From a bacterium MnTg04 (lineage in GTDB: Bacteria; Pseudomonadota; Gammaproteobacteria; Steroidobacterales; MnTg04), in NCBI GenBank assembly GCA_008975185.1, contig BFAU01000054.1:1-8580 (forward strand): a stretch of 8,580 nucleotides of DNA. The letters are read 5' to 3'. The position numbers and the translations under genes were made by a program. Every line of letters begins with the position of its first letter. Position 1 is the stretch's first letter. The notes below the pieces were generated by a model that saw only the letters and a list, made by a program, of their open reading frames with translations, did not search any database and was not told the origin of the DNA. This document shows, one piece after another, positions 1 to 7,214 of the stretch.

Positions 1-3000
1 GGGATGGTTCCATTTGGATTAGCCGGATGAGCGTCAGCGGCTCAACCGGCGTTTGACCGGCAAACCAGAGGCTGCCGCTTTTCGCGGTCGCTTCGAGTCT
101 CCGAATCCCCAATGCCAGGGCGCGCAATTTGACTCTGGCCAGCCGGAACAGCGCTTTGCCTGGTGCCGGCAGGAGGCCGAAGCGATCGATCATTTCGACC
201 TGGAGTTCCCGCAAGGCCTCCTCGCTATCCGCGTTGGCGATACGTTTGTAAAGGATCAGCCGCAAGTGCACGTCGGGCAGGTAATCTTCCGGGATCAGCG
301 CGGCCACGCGCAGTTCGGCATCGACACCCGGATTGGCATCGCCGTCCGCTGAAAGCGCCTGTCCGGAGCGCATCGCATGGACCGCTTTTTGCAGCATATC
401 CATGTATAGCGAAAAGCCCAGTTCCTGGATTTGTCCGCTTTGTTCCTCGCCGAGCAGTTCCCCGGCGCCCCGGATTTCCAGGTCGTGGGTGGCAAGCGTA
501 AAGCCGGCGCCCAGCTCTTCCAGCGACTCGATGGCCTCCAGCCGCCTCGCGGCATCGGCACTGATCGTCGAGCGGGGCGGGGCGATCAGGTAGGCATAGG
601 CGCGGTGATGGGAACGGCCCACGCGGCCGCGCAACTGGTGTAACTGGGCCAGGCCGAGCTTGTCTGCGCGATTGATGACGATAGTGTTGGCGGCGGGTAA
701 ATCGAGGCCGCTTTCGATGATGGTCGTGCACAGCAACAGGTTGAAACGCTGGTGGTAGAAATCCAGCATGACCTGTTCGAGTTCTATTTCACGCATCTGC
801 CCGTGGCCTATTCGGATGCTGAGATCGGGCAATAGCCGGGCAAGCCTTGCCGCCATATTTTCGATCGTCCGGACTTCGTTGTGGACAAAAAAGATCTGCC
901 CGCCGCGGCGTACTTCGCGCATACAGGCTTCCTTGATCAACGCGTCATCCCATTGACTGACAAAAGTCTTGATCGCGTGCCGTTCGGCGGGTGGCGTCGC
1001 GATCAGCGACATTTCCCGCAGCCCGCCGATGGCCATGTTCAGCGTGCGCGGGATTGGCGTGGCGGTCAGGGTCAGCACATCGACTTCGGCGCGCAGGGCC
1101 TTGAGCCGTTCCTTGTGGCGCACGCCAAATCGTTGTTCTTCATCGATAATGACCAGGCCCAGGTTGGCGAAAGCGATCTGTGGCTGGAGCAGGCGATGCG
1201 TGCCAATCACGATATCGACGATGCCGCTTTTCAGTTCCGCGATGATTTCCCTGGCCTGCTTGCCTTTCCTGAACCGGGACAGCATTTCGACCTTGACCGG
1301 CCAGTCGGCGAAGCGATCGCAGAAAGTCTGGTAGTGCTGTTGTGCAAGCAAGGTCGTCGGCACCAGTAAAGCGACCTGGCTGCCGCCGCTGACCGCGGCA
1401 AAAGCGGCGCGCAACGCGACCTCGGTCTTGCCAAAGCCGACATCGCCGCAGACCACCCTGTCCATGGGTTTGCCATCGCGCAAGTCACGCAGTACTTCGA
1501 CGATGGCCTGCTCCTGGTCGGCGGTTTCCTCGAACGGGAAGTCGGCGGAAAACGCGCGGTAGTCGCGTTCATCGTATTCGCAGCGATGGCCGCTGCGGGA
1601 CTCGCGGGTCGCATAAAGCTCGAGCAGCTCGGCAGCGACATCGCGGATGCGCTCGCGCGCCTTCTGGCGGATTCTTTGCCATTGGTTGCTGCCGAGCCGG
1701 TGTAGCGGGGCGGAATCCGGCGAGCCGCCCGTATAACGGCTGATCAGTTGCAAGGCATGCACGGGAACATAGAGTTTGTCGCCGCCGGCATATTCGAGGA
1801 CCAGCATTTCCAGTGGTGTTTCGTCGATCGTTTTTGTCACCAGCCCGAGATAGCGTCCGACACCGTAATCCTGGTGCACGACCGGCGACCCGGTGCGCAG
1901 GTCGGTCAGCTCGCGGATGATCTGTTCGGGTTCGCGCGCCGCCCGTCGCCGGCGGCGGCTTTGCCGCACCCGTTCGCCGAAAAGCTGGTCTTCGGCTATC
2001 AAAGCCAGCGCCGGCTGTTCGAGTTGCAGGCCCTGCTGGACCGGCGCCACCGTGACCGCCAGTTTCTGGCTGGAAGCGATGAACGCCTGCCAGTTCTCGC
2101 AGGCCGGCAGGCCGATACCGTGGCCGGCGAGTATCTCGATCAAGGTTTCTCGCCTGCCCGCCGATTCGGCTGCGAACAGGATGCGACCGGCGAAAGATTC
2201 GAGGTAGCGCTGCAATGCGGCGGCCGGCTCCCCGGCCCTGGGGTCGAGGTTCAACGAGGGTGGTTTTTTGCTCGGATAATGGCGAATGCCCGGGTCTGCG
2301 CCGGGCCATTCGAATGGTTGCCAGACGATAGTTGGCATCGCCTGCATGAGTTCCTGGAGTTCCTCCGGCGGGCAGCAGATTTCATCGGGTCTGAGGATGG
2401 GACGCGCGGTATCGTGACGCCGTTGTTCGTATCTTTCGACGATTTCGCCCCACGCGGCGCCGAGCGCCGTATCGAGATCCGCGGGCAGAACGGCCAGGGA
2501 GCCGGCAGGCAGGTAATCCAGCAGGGAGCTCATTCGTTCGTGAAACAATGGCAAATAGTATTCGGTGCCGCCCGGCGCGTTGCCCTTGGAAACTTCCTGA
2601 TAGACATGGCTGGCGCTGGGGTCGCCTTCGAACCGCTCCCGAAACCGTCGCCGAAAAAACCGGATGCCGTTTTCGTCCAGCGGATATTCGTGCGCCGGCA
2701 ACAGCCGTACCCGGTTCACGCTTGCCGCGGATCGTTGCGTCTCCGCATCAAAGCAGCGCAAGGTATCGATCTCGTCATCTAGCAGGTCAATCCGTATTGG
2801 AGAATGCCCGCCCATCGGAAACAGGTCGACCAGCGAACCGCGTATCGCAAACTCGCCGTGTTCGAATACCTGCGAAACGCGGCGGTAACCGGCGGCAACC
2901 AGCTCTTTCTGCAAGCTGCCAAGCTCCAGTCGCTGCCCCTTTTCGAGCAGCAGGGACCGACCGCGCACCCACTCGGGTGTCGCCAGGCGTTGCATCAGCG

Positions 3001-3358
3001 TGGCGATGGGCACGACGATCACGGCTCGCTCCAGGCGTGGGATTCGCAGAAGCGTCGCGAGGCGTTCCGAAACGATGTCCTGGTGGGGTGAGAACACATC
3101 GTATGGCAGGGTTTCCCAGTCGGGAAACTGGCTGACCGGCAAGTCCGGCGGGGCGAAAAACCGCAGTTCGTCGCAGAGCCTTGCCGCTTCGGCCGCGCCA
3201 TTGCAAACCACGATGACCGGTTTGCGGTGCCTGCAGGCAGCGGCACTGATTGCCAGCGCCGGCGCCGCCCCATACAGACGGCCCCAGCGCATTACCCCGC
3301 CAGGCGATTCCGGCAATGGCGGGGTGAAAATATCGCTGTAGGTCTTTCCATCGCTCAC
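1..3358 (-). CDS. mfd: Transcription-repair coupling factor Mfd (C-terminus runs off the window)
   Basis: Mfd is an ATP-driven DNA translocase that displaces RNA polymerase stalled at lesions and recruits UvrA for nucleotide excision repair. One uninterrupted reading frame gives 1119 residues; by comparison with E. coli Mfd (1148 aa) only about 35 are missing beyond base 1. Visible parts in order: UvrB-like N-terminal module with DWETLPYD (residues 80-87) and EHGEFAIRG (166-174); RNA-polymerase-interaction module beginning near HQDYGVGRY (495-503); RecG-like motor with Walker A GDVGFGKT (638-645), DEEQ box (739-742), the TATPIPRTLNMA motif, and motif VI RGRVGRS (910-916); then the C-terminal TRCF domain. 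No key motor residue is missing. The start is taken as GTG at 3358, because the protein from there reads like a normal Mfd N-terminus; the Shine-Dalgarno is weak, so the exact start is less sure than the gene. It lies 72 bases after aguB on the same strand, with no T-tract hairpin between them, so read-through is possible. Confidence 0.97.
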   Translation of the reverse strand, partial: MSDGKTYSDIFTPPLPESPGGVMRWGRLYGAAPALAISAAACRHRKPVIVVCNGAAEAARLCDELRFFAPPDLPVSQFPDWETLPYDVFSPHQDIVSERLATLLRIPRLERAVIVVPIATLMQRLATPEWVRGRSLLLEKGQRLELGSLQKELVAAGYRRVSQVFEHGEFAIRGSLVDLFPMGGHSPIRIDLLDDEIDTLRCFDAETQRSAASVNRVRLLPAHEYPLDENGIRFFRRRFRERFEGDPSASHVYQEVSKGNAPGGTEYYLPLFHERMSSLLDYLPAGSLAVLPADLDTALGAAWGEIVERYEQRRHDTARPILRPDEICCPPEELQELMQAMPTIVWQPFEWPGADPGIRHYPSKKPPSLNLDPRAGEPAAALQRYLESFAGRILFAAESAGRRETLIEILAGHGIGLPACENWQAFIASSQKLAVTVAPVQQGLQLEQPALALIAEDQLFGERVRQSRRRRRAAREPEQIIRELTDLRTGSPVVHQDYGVGRYLGLVTKTIDETPLEMLVLEYAGGDKLYVPVHALQLISRYTGGSPDSAPLHRLGSNQWQRIRQKARERIRDVAAELLELYATRESRSGHRCEYDERDYRAFSADFPFEETADQEQAIVEVLRDLRDGKPMDRVVCGDVGFGKTEVALRAAFAAVSGGSQVALLVPTTLLAQQHYQTFCDRFADWPVKVEMLSRFRKGKQAREIIAELKSGIVDIVIGTHRLLQPQIAFANLGLVIIDEEQRFGVRHKERLKALRAEVDVLTLTATPIPRTLNMAIGGLREMSLIATPPAERHAIKTFVSQWDDALIKEACMREVRRGGQIFFVHNEVRTIENMAARLARLLPDLSIRIGHGQMREIELEQVMLDFYHQRFNLLLCTTIIESGLDLPAANTIVINRADKLGLAQLHQLRGRVGRSHHRAYAYLIAPPRSTISADAARRLEAIESLEELGAGFTLATHDLEIRGAGELLGEEQSGQIQELGFSLYMDMLQKAVHAMRSGQALSADGDANPGVDAELRVAALIPEDYLPDVHLRLILYKRIANADSEEALRELQVEMIDRFGLLPAPGKALFRLARVKLRALALGIRRLEATAKSGSLWFAGQTPVEPLTLIRLIQMEPS

Positions 3359-3430
3359 GGCAATGCGATCCAAAGCAATGCTGGGGGCCGCGATTATTGC
3401 ACAGGCGGGGCGCTGGAGTTCGCCGGGCGT

Positions 3431-4327
3431 CTACTTGGGTTTCCGGCGAGGATTCGCAAGCTCCCCGTACAAATCGGTTCGCCGGTCGCGGAAAAAGGGC
3501 CAGACGCGGCGGAGCTCTTCGTTGCGCCCGAGATCTACGTTGGCAAGCAGCACCTGGTCGGCATTGGCTGCGCGGGCGAGCATCTCGCCCTGTGGACCGC
3601 AGGCAAAACTGGAGCCCCAGAATTCGATGTTCGAACCGGAACCGCCTGCCGCCCATTCCGTACCAGTTCGGTTACAGCAAATGACCGGCAGCTGGTTGGC
3701 TATCGCGTGGCCGCGTTGAACCGTAATCCATGCCTCCAGCTGACGCTCTTTTTCGTCCGCATCGTCGCCGGCGTCCCAGCCTATCGCCGAGGGATAGAGC
3801 AGCAGTTGCGCCCCATCCAGCGCCATCAGCCTGGCCGCTTCCGGATACCACTGATCCCAGCACACCAGGACGCCAAGACGGCCCACCGGCGTGTCGATCG
3901 CGTGGATTCCGAGATCGCCTGGCGTGAAATAGAATTTCTCGGCATACCCCGGGTCGTCCGGAATATGGGTTTTACGGTAAATGCCGGCCAGGTTTCCGTC
4001 GGGGTTCAGGACCACCGCGGTATTGTGAAAAAGACCTGCCGCGCCTTTTTCGAATACCGAGCCGACGATGACGACGCCCAGTTCACGGGCGATCTTGCCG
4101 AGGAGTTCACTGGTCGGGCCGGGCACCGGTTCGGCCAGGTCAAAGGTTTTTGTTTCCTCTTTCTGGCAAAAATAAACCGAGCCATGCAGTTCCTGCAACA
4201 GCACCAGTTTGGCGCCATCGGCCGCCGCTCGGCGAATACCGGTCACGCTGCGTTCCAGGTTTTCGATCCTATTCTCGGTACAGCTGTGCTGGACCAGGCC
4301 GATACGCAAATTCTTGCCGCTATCCAT
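3431..4327 (-). CDS. aguB: N-carbamoylputrescine amidase (nitrilase superfamily)
   Basis: Cytoplasmic C-N hydrolase that splits N-carbamoylputrescine into putrescine, CO2 and ammonia, the last step of the agmatine route to putrescine. The 298-residue product is a complete single-domain nitrilase-fold enzyme. The catalytic triad is visible: Glu46 in LLQELHG, Lys119 in YRKTHIPDD and Cys156 in LVCWDQWYPE. The C-terminal WPFFRDRRTDLYGEL stretch is typical of the AguB branch rather than of general amidases. I place the start at ATG 4327 because a GGAG (4339-4336) lies 8 bases upstream and the protein then begins just before the first strand, LRIGLVQ. A TTG at 4345 would add six residues and overlap the aguA stop, but is less likely. 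It follows aguA, its pathway partner, after 14 bases, so the two are almost certainly co-transcribed and probably translationally coupled. Confidence 0.96.
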   Translation of the reverse strand: MDSGKNLRIGLVQHSCTENRIENLERSVTGIRRAAADGAKLVLLQELHGSVYFCQKEETKTFDLAEPVPGPTSELLGKIARELGVVIVGSVFEKGAAGLFHNTAVVLNPDGNLAGIYRKTHIPDDPGYAEKFYFTPGDLGIHAIDTPVGRLGVLVCWDQWYPEAARLMALDGAQLLLYPSAIGWDAGDDADEKERQLEAWITVQRGHAIANQLPVICCNRTGTEWAAGGSGSNIEFWGSSFACGPQGEMLARAANADQVLLANVDLGRNEELRRVWPFFRDRRTDLYGELANPRRKPK

Positions 4328-4341
4328 CGCTGGATCTCCGC

Positions 4342-5397
4342 TCAATTCAAAAGTCCGGCGGGCAACTGCATTGCGGCGCAGTGCAGACCGCCACCCTGGG
4401 CAATCAACGGCAGGCAGTCGATGCTGACGGCTCGCCGGTCCGGGAAACAGCGGGATATGATCTCGCGGGCTTCGTCGTCTGCCGGCACGCCGAAGCCGGG
4501 GACCAGGACTTGCCGTCCGCAGAGCAGAAAGTTGGCATAGCTGGCGGGCAGGCGGTTGCCGTGCGCATCGCCAATGTTTCCCGGAAACGGCAACGGGTGA
4601 AGGGCAAACGATTGCCCGTCCAGCCGGCGCAGTCCACGCAGTTCGCCCGCCAGCGCCTGCAAACTTTGAAAATTGGGGTCATTGCGCTCCTCGCAGGACT
4701 GGTAAAGCAGAGTCCCGGGATCGGCGAAGCGGACCAGCATATCCACATGGCCAGCCGTATCGTCACCCAATATTTCGCCATTATTGATAGTTATAAAATG
4801 TTTAATATCAAATAATTGAGAAATAATATTAATGTTATTTCTTCGTTGTTTCGAGTCCGCACAGCAACGCCGCAGCCAGCGCCGCGTGGTGATCAGGGTG
4901 CCGGCCCCATCCGACTCGATCGCGCCACCTTCCAGCACCTGGTCCACGGTCAGCATTTCAGCGTTGCCGAAGCCACCGGCCGCATGAACCACCTGGTTGA
5001 TCGCGTTATCCCGATGAGCCGGGAATCTGTTTCCCCAGCCGTCGAAACGAAAATTCAACAGCAGCGGCCGGTCCTCCTTGATGATGGCGACCGGTCCGTG
5101 ATCCCTGGTCCAGATGTCATCCGCGGGCGCCTCGATGAAGTCGATTTTGCCCGCAGATCCGCCGGCTTCGTCGATCAGGATGCGCAAGCGGGCCGCCATG
5201 GCCTGGTCTTCGACGATCAGCAATACGCGTTGTTGCCGACTGGCGAGCGCCGCGATTTTTAGCAAAGAGGTCTCCGCGTCGCGCAACGGGTCGATGCCGG
5301 CACGGGCAAAATCCCCGTCCTGGCGTGGCCAGGTCAGCATGATGCCGGACTGCGGCTCCCATTCCGCCGGCAGCCGGCCGGACAGGGCCACGCTCAT
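4342..5397 (-). CDS. aguA: Agmatine deiminase
   Basis: Cytoplasmic guanidine-group-modifying enzyme that hydrolyses agmatine to N-carbamoylputrescine and ammonia, supplying AguB. The product is 351 residues, normal for the family. Family residues are present: DIWTRDHGP (94-102) with the substrate-binding aspartates, EGG (156-158), GDDTAGHVD (211-219) with catalytic His217, and the nucleophile Cys340 in GGGLHC. Pairing with aguB supports the agmatine rather than the peptidyl-arginine branch. One part is odd: residues about 176-188 do not match the usual family pattern (a CLL...RN motif is expected after TT at 170-171; here the sequence reads WLRRCCADSKQR), and the codons for residues 186-206 are extremely AT-rich compared with the rest of the gene. 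The enzyme may still work, since all catalytic motifs are intact. ATG 5397 is the first good start; the sequence before it is a GC-rich hairpin rather than a clear Shine-Dalgarno. Confidence 0.94.
   Translation of the reverse strand: MSVALSGRLPAEWEPQSGIMLTWPRQDGDFARAGIDPLRDAETSLLKIAALASRQQRVLLIVEDQAMAARLRILIDEAGGSAGKIDFIEAPADDIWTRDHGPVAIIKEDRPLLLNFRFDGWGNRFPAHRDNAINQVVHAAGGFGNAEMLTVDQVLEGGAIESDGAGTLITTRRWLRRCCADSKQRRNNINIISQLFDIKHFITINNGEILGDDTAGHVDMLVRFADPGTLLYQSCEERNDPNFQSLQALAGELRGLRRLDGQSFALHPLPFPGNIGDAHGNRLPASYANFLLCGRQVLVPGFGVPADDEAREIISRCFPDRRAVSIDCLPLIAQGGGLHCAAMQLPAGLLN
4781..4840. other. AT-rich patch inside aguA
   Basis: By direct count 53 of these 60 bases are A or T, against a clearly GC-rich background on both sides. 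The patch is coding: it specifies aguA residues about 186-206, which still fit the family pattern just before the catalytic histidine motif. It uses codons rare elsewhere in the window (ATA, TTA, AAT, ATT). I see no insertion-sequence ends or direct repeats around it. It could be a recombined segment, a drifted loop, or a consensus problem. Confidence 0.7.
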
Positions 5398-5399
5398 CC

Positions 5400-5416
5400 C
5401 GCCGCGCCCGGCGGCG
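5400..5416 (-). promoter_or_regulatory. Possible RNA hairpin over the aguA ribosome binding region
   Basis: In the minus-strand transcript CGCCGC (5416-5411) can pair fully with GCGGCG (5405-5400) around the loop CGGGC, leaving two G residues before the aguA ATG at 5397. All six pairs are G-C. The only purine-rich sequence near the start lies inside or against this stem, so it may limit initiation on aguA. This is inferred from sequence only; GC-rich DNA makes such stems by chance fairly often. Confidence 0.3.
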
Positions 5417-5451
5417 CAGCATGCAGACCCGAATGGCTGGTATTCCGCGGC

Positions 5452-5733
5452 TCAGCCGGATTTTTTCTTCGAGACCGAATGGATGACGTAGCGGTACTCA
5501 AAATAAACCACAAAGTCTGCGTACTCCCAGCGGGTGATTGGCGGGTCGCCAACGGAGGCGTAGCGGCGGCTCGGTTCACCGTAGCGGGTTTCCACCTGAT
5601 CCATGCTCATGCCGCGGCCGGGACCGGTTGCCGACTGGGCGATAGTTTCTGCGGAAACCGCGACGGCCATAATGAGCGGACCGGCCATGCCAAGTCCAAG
5701 TAAAGCGGCGAGCACAATCGTCCTTTTGTTCAT
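5452..5733 (-). CDS. Small exported protein of unknown function, possibly with a BamE/SmpA-like fold
   Basis: The product is 93 residues. It begins with a clear Sec signal peptide: MNKR, a hydrophobic core of about 20 residues, and a likely cleavage site after AVSA (residues 25-28). There is no lipobox cysteine, so it should be a soluble periplasmic protein of about 65 residues. The mature part has GMSMDQVETRYGEP (41-54), then VGDPPITRWEY (61-71), alternating hydrophobic residues in FVVYFEYRYVIHSV (74-87), and a basic tail. The pattern of a short helix, a GEP turn and two or more strands resembles small SmpA/OmlA (BamE-type) domains; this is a fold-level inference and no function can be assigned. 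The start at ATG 5733 is set by AAGGAG (5746-5741) 7 bases upstream and by the signal peptide; the frame is open to an ATG at 5808, but that would put 25 unlikely residues ahead of the signal. It ends 54 bases before aguA on the same strand. Confidence 0.82.
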   Translation of the reverse strand: MNKRTIVLAALLGLGMAGPLIMAVAVSAETIAQSATGPGRGMSMDQVETRYGEPSRRYASVGDPPITRWEYADFVVYFEYRYVIHSVSKKKSG

Positions 5734-5761
5734 GGCATCTCTCCTTGAGTCCCTGCCCGCG

Positions 5762-5767
5762 AATATA
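5762..5767 (-). promoter_or_regulatory. Candidate -10 element for the small-protein/aguA/aguB genes
   Basis: The minus strand reads TATATT here, preceded by TGT (extended -10-like). Initiation about 7 bases downstream would give a leader of roughly 22 bases that contains the AAGGAG ribosome binding site of the small exported protein. The -35 position falls in a T-rich run (the A8 tract at 5783-5790 on the plus strand) and matches the consensus poorly. Confidence 0.4.
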
Positions 5768-5844
5768 ACACTGTGGCTAGAGAAAAAAAATGCGAGAAAT
5801 ATCATCACTTTCCACCAGTTTTGTGGGGTTTGAGCGATATCGGG

Positions 5845-5856
5845 CGGCGATCGCCG
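5845..5856. repeat. 12-base perfect palindrome in the divergent promoter region
   Basis: CGGCGATCGCCG equals its own reverse complement. It sits near the middle of the divergent intergenic region, where an operator shared by both directions could lie. No known regulator site is recognised, and the word is simple enough to be chance in GC-rich DNA. Confidence 0.3.
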
Positions 5857-5960
5857 GGTGGCGGTTTCGGAAATTCGCCAGGGTGAGGAGGCAGGTCTGC
5901 GCCGGCGCTTCGATGGGCCGCGTTATTCAGGGCTGCGCCATTGTGATTTAATCGCGGCCC

Positions 5961-7214
5961 ATGTTCCAACCATTGGAAATTTTCATCGGTCTGCGCTATT
6001 TGCGAACCAGGCAACAAAACAGCTTCGTTTCGTTTATCACGCTGGCATCCCTGATCGGTGTAGCGCTTGGCGTCGCCGCCCTGATCGTCGTGCTGTCGAT
6101 CATGAACGGATTCGAAAACGAGTTGCGTGGACGCCTGTTGTCGATGACTTCTCATGCGACGGTGGCGGCGGCGCGCGGCGGCATCAGCGACTGGCGGGGG
6201 CTAATCGACCGCGCGCAGCAGCAGGAAAATGTGGTTGGCGCGGCTCCCTATGTGCAGTTGCAGGGGATGCTGGTGAATGGCTCAAGGCTGAATGGCGCGC
6301 TGGTGCGCGGAATCAACCCGCGGCTGGAGAAGACCGTGGACCGGGTTGGCAGCTTTATGGTCGAGGGGACCCTGGACAGCCTGAATTCTGCCGGCAACAA
6401 CATGGTGCTTGGGCGTTTGCTGGCATTGCGCCTCGGCGTCGGTGTCGGCGACCGGTTGAATCTGCTGGTGCCGCAAACCGGTCTCTCCGCCGGCGACATC
6501 AGGCCCAGGATAAGTCGTTTTACGGTCAGCGGGATATTTGAAGCCGGCATCCAGGAACACGATGGCTCACTGGCGCTGGTCAATATTGCCGATGCGGCAA
6601 CGCTGGCCGGGCTCGGTGATTCGGTCACCGGCATACAATTGCAATTTGACGATGTGTTTGCCGCACCGGCCGGGATAAAAACCTTCGCCGGCGGCCTGGC
6701 CGGCGCCGAGCGCTACCGGTTCAGCGACTGGACCGTGGAGAACGCCAGTTACTTCCGCGCGATTCGCATCGAAAAAACCATGATGAGCATTATTTTGCTG
6801 CTGGTGGTCGCGGTCGCCGTTTTCAACATCGTCGCTACCTTGATGATGGTGGTGACCGACAAGCGGGCGGAGATTGCGATCCTGCGCACGCTGGGGCTGA
6901 AACCCGAATCGGTGGTCAGGATTTTCATGATCCAGGGCCTGGTAATCGGTTGGGTCGGGGCGCTGAGCGGGGTCGCGCTAGGCGTATTGCTGGCCCTCAA
7001 TGTCGGCGTCATCATGCCGAGACTTGAGGCCTGGTTCGGTTTCCAGGTCATGCCCTCGGATGTTTACTACATCAGCGAGTTGCCATCCGATCTGCATGTC
7101 GCCGATGTGCTGTTTATTGCCGTGGCCGCCCTCGTGCTGTCTGCGCTGGCCACGATTTTCCCATCCCGCCGCGCCGCCAGGGTCGAGCCGGCCGAGGCGC
7201 TGCGCTATGACTAG
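5961..7214 (+). CDS. lolE: Lipoprotein-releasing ABC transporter permease, LolC/LolE family (first copy, LolE-like hook region)
   Basis: Inner-membrane subunit of the LolCDE complex, which extracts outer-membrane lipoproteins from the inner membrane and passes them to periplasmic LolA using ATP hydrolysed by LolD. The 417-residue product has the MacB-type topology: membrane segment at about 25-48, a large periplasmic domain, then segments at about 273-299, 319-350 and 381-401. The IGLRYLR start, MNGFE (48-52), and the PAEALRYD C-terminus are family marks. At residues 170-190, the region matching the LolA-binding hook, it reads VPQTGLSAGDIRPRISRF; this aligns in length and prolines with E. coli LolE (IPNSNPEHKLMQPKRVRL), not LolC. 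I therefore use lolE, but automatic annotation may call it lolC because it comes first. The start is supported by homology; no clear Shine-Dalgarno precedes it. It overlaps the next gene by 8 bases. Confidence 0.92.
   Translation: MFQPLEIFIGLRYLRTRQQNSFVSFITLASLIGVALGVAALIVVLSIMNGFENELRGRLLSMTSHATVAAARGGISDWRGLIDRAQQQENVVGAAPYVQLQGMLVNGSRLNGALVRGINPRLEKTVDRVGSFMVEGTLDSLNSAGNNMVLGRLLALRLGVGVGDRLNLLVPQTGLSAGDIRPRISRFTVSGIFEAGIQEHDGSLALVNIADAATLAGLGDSVTGIQLQFDDVFAAPAGIKTFAGGLAGAERYRFSDWTVENASYFRAIRIEKTMMSIILLLVVAVAVFNIVATLMMVVTDKRAEIAILRTLGLKPESVVRIFMIQGLVIGWVGALSGVALGVLLALNVGVIMPRLEAWFGFQVMPSDVYYISELPSDLHVADVLFIAVAALVLSALATIFPSRRAARVEPAEALRYD

Larger units (their letters stand above)
5734..5960. 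other. Divergent intergenic region between the small-protein/agu and lol genes
   Basis: 227 bases without a convincing gene, between two oppositely directed gene sets, so it must carry the start signals of at least the lol genes and probably of both. It contains the candidate minus-strand -10 (5762-5767), an A8 tract (5783-5790), a 12-base perfect palindrome CGGCGATCGCCG (5845-5856), an 8-base palindrome CGATATCG (5835-5842), and a TTTAAT (5947-5952) just before the first lol start. Open frames crossing it are short and show no protein-like pattern. Confidence 0.7.

Noticed and set aside
1569..2309. Out-of-frame minus-strand open frames within mfd, such as this one and 2787-3656
   Set aside because: Their arginine/proline-rich low-complexity composition is typical of wrong-frame GC-rich DNA, and the Mfd frame is intact beneath them.
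1748..2782. A 344-residue open frame on the plus strand
   Set aside because: It lies antisense to continuous Mfd coding sequence whose translation matches E. coli Mfd throughout; long antisense frames are expected in GC-rich genes, and it shows no domain pattern.
1..3358. Possible frameshift breaking mfd into pieces
   Set aside because: Codon phase from GTG 3358 is kept to base 2, and the translation follows Mfd from the N-terminal UvrB-like module to the TRCF domain without a break.
3359..3430. Terminator between aguB and mfd
   Set aside because: No stable stem followed by a T-run can be found on the minus strand.
3227..4540. A 437-residue open frame on the plus strand across aguB and the mfd start
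   Set aside because: It is antisense to two well-supported genes and one real intergenic gap, and has no recognisable motif.
4781..4850. The AT-rich patch read as an internal promoter
   Set aside because: It contains TTGATA- and TATAAC-like words on the minus strand, but their spacing is about 10 bases, too short, and no gene begins downstream that aguA does not already account for.
5848..5855. GCGATCGC as the repeated HIP1 palindrome
   Set aside because: I noticed it only here and once inside mfd near 1309-1320, which is chance level; it is not iterated as it would be in a cyanobacterial genome.
7000..7206. N-terminal extension of the second permease by 69 codons
   Set aside because: This stretch is the end of the first permease in another frame; the extension is Cys/Pro/Ser-rich and unlike the family N-terminus, which begins properly at 7207.
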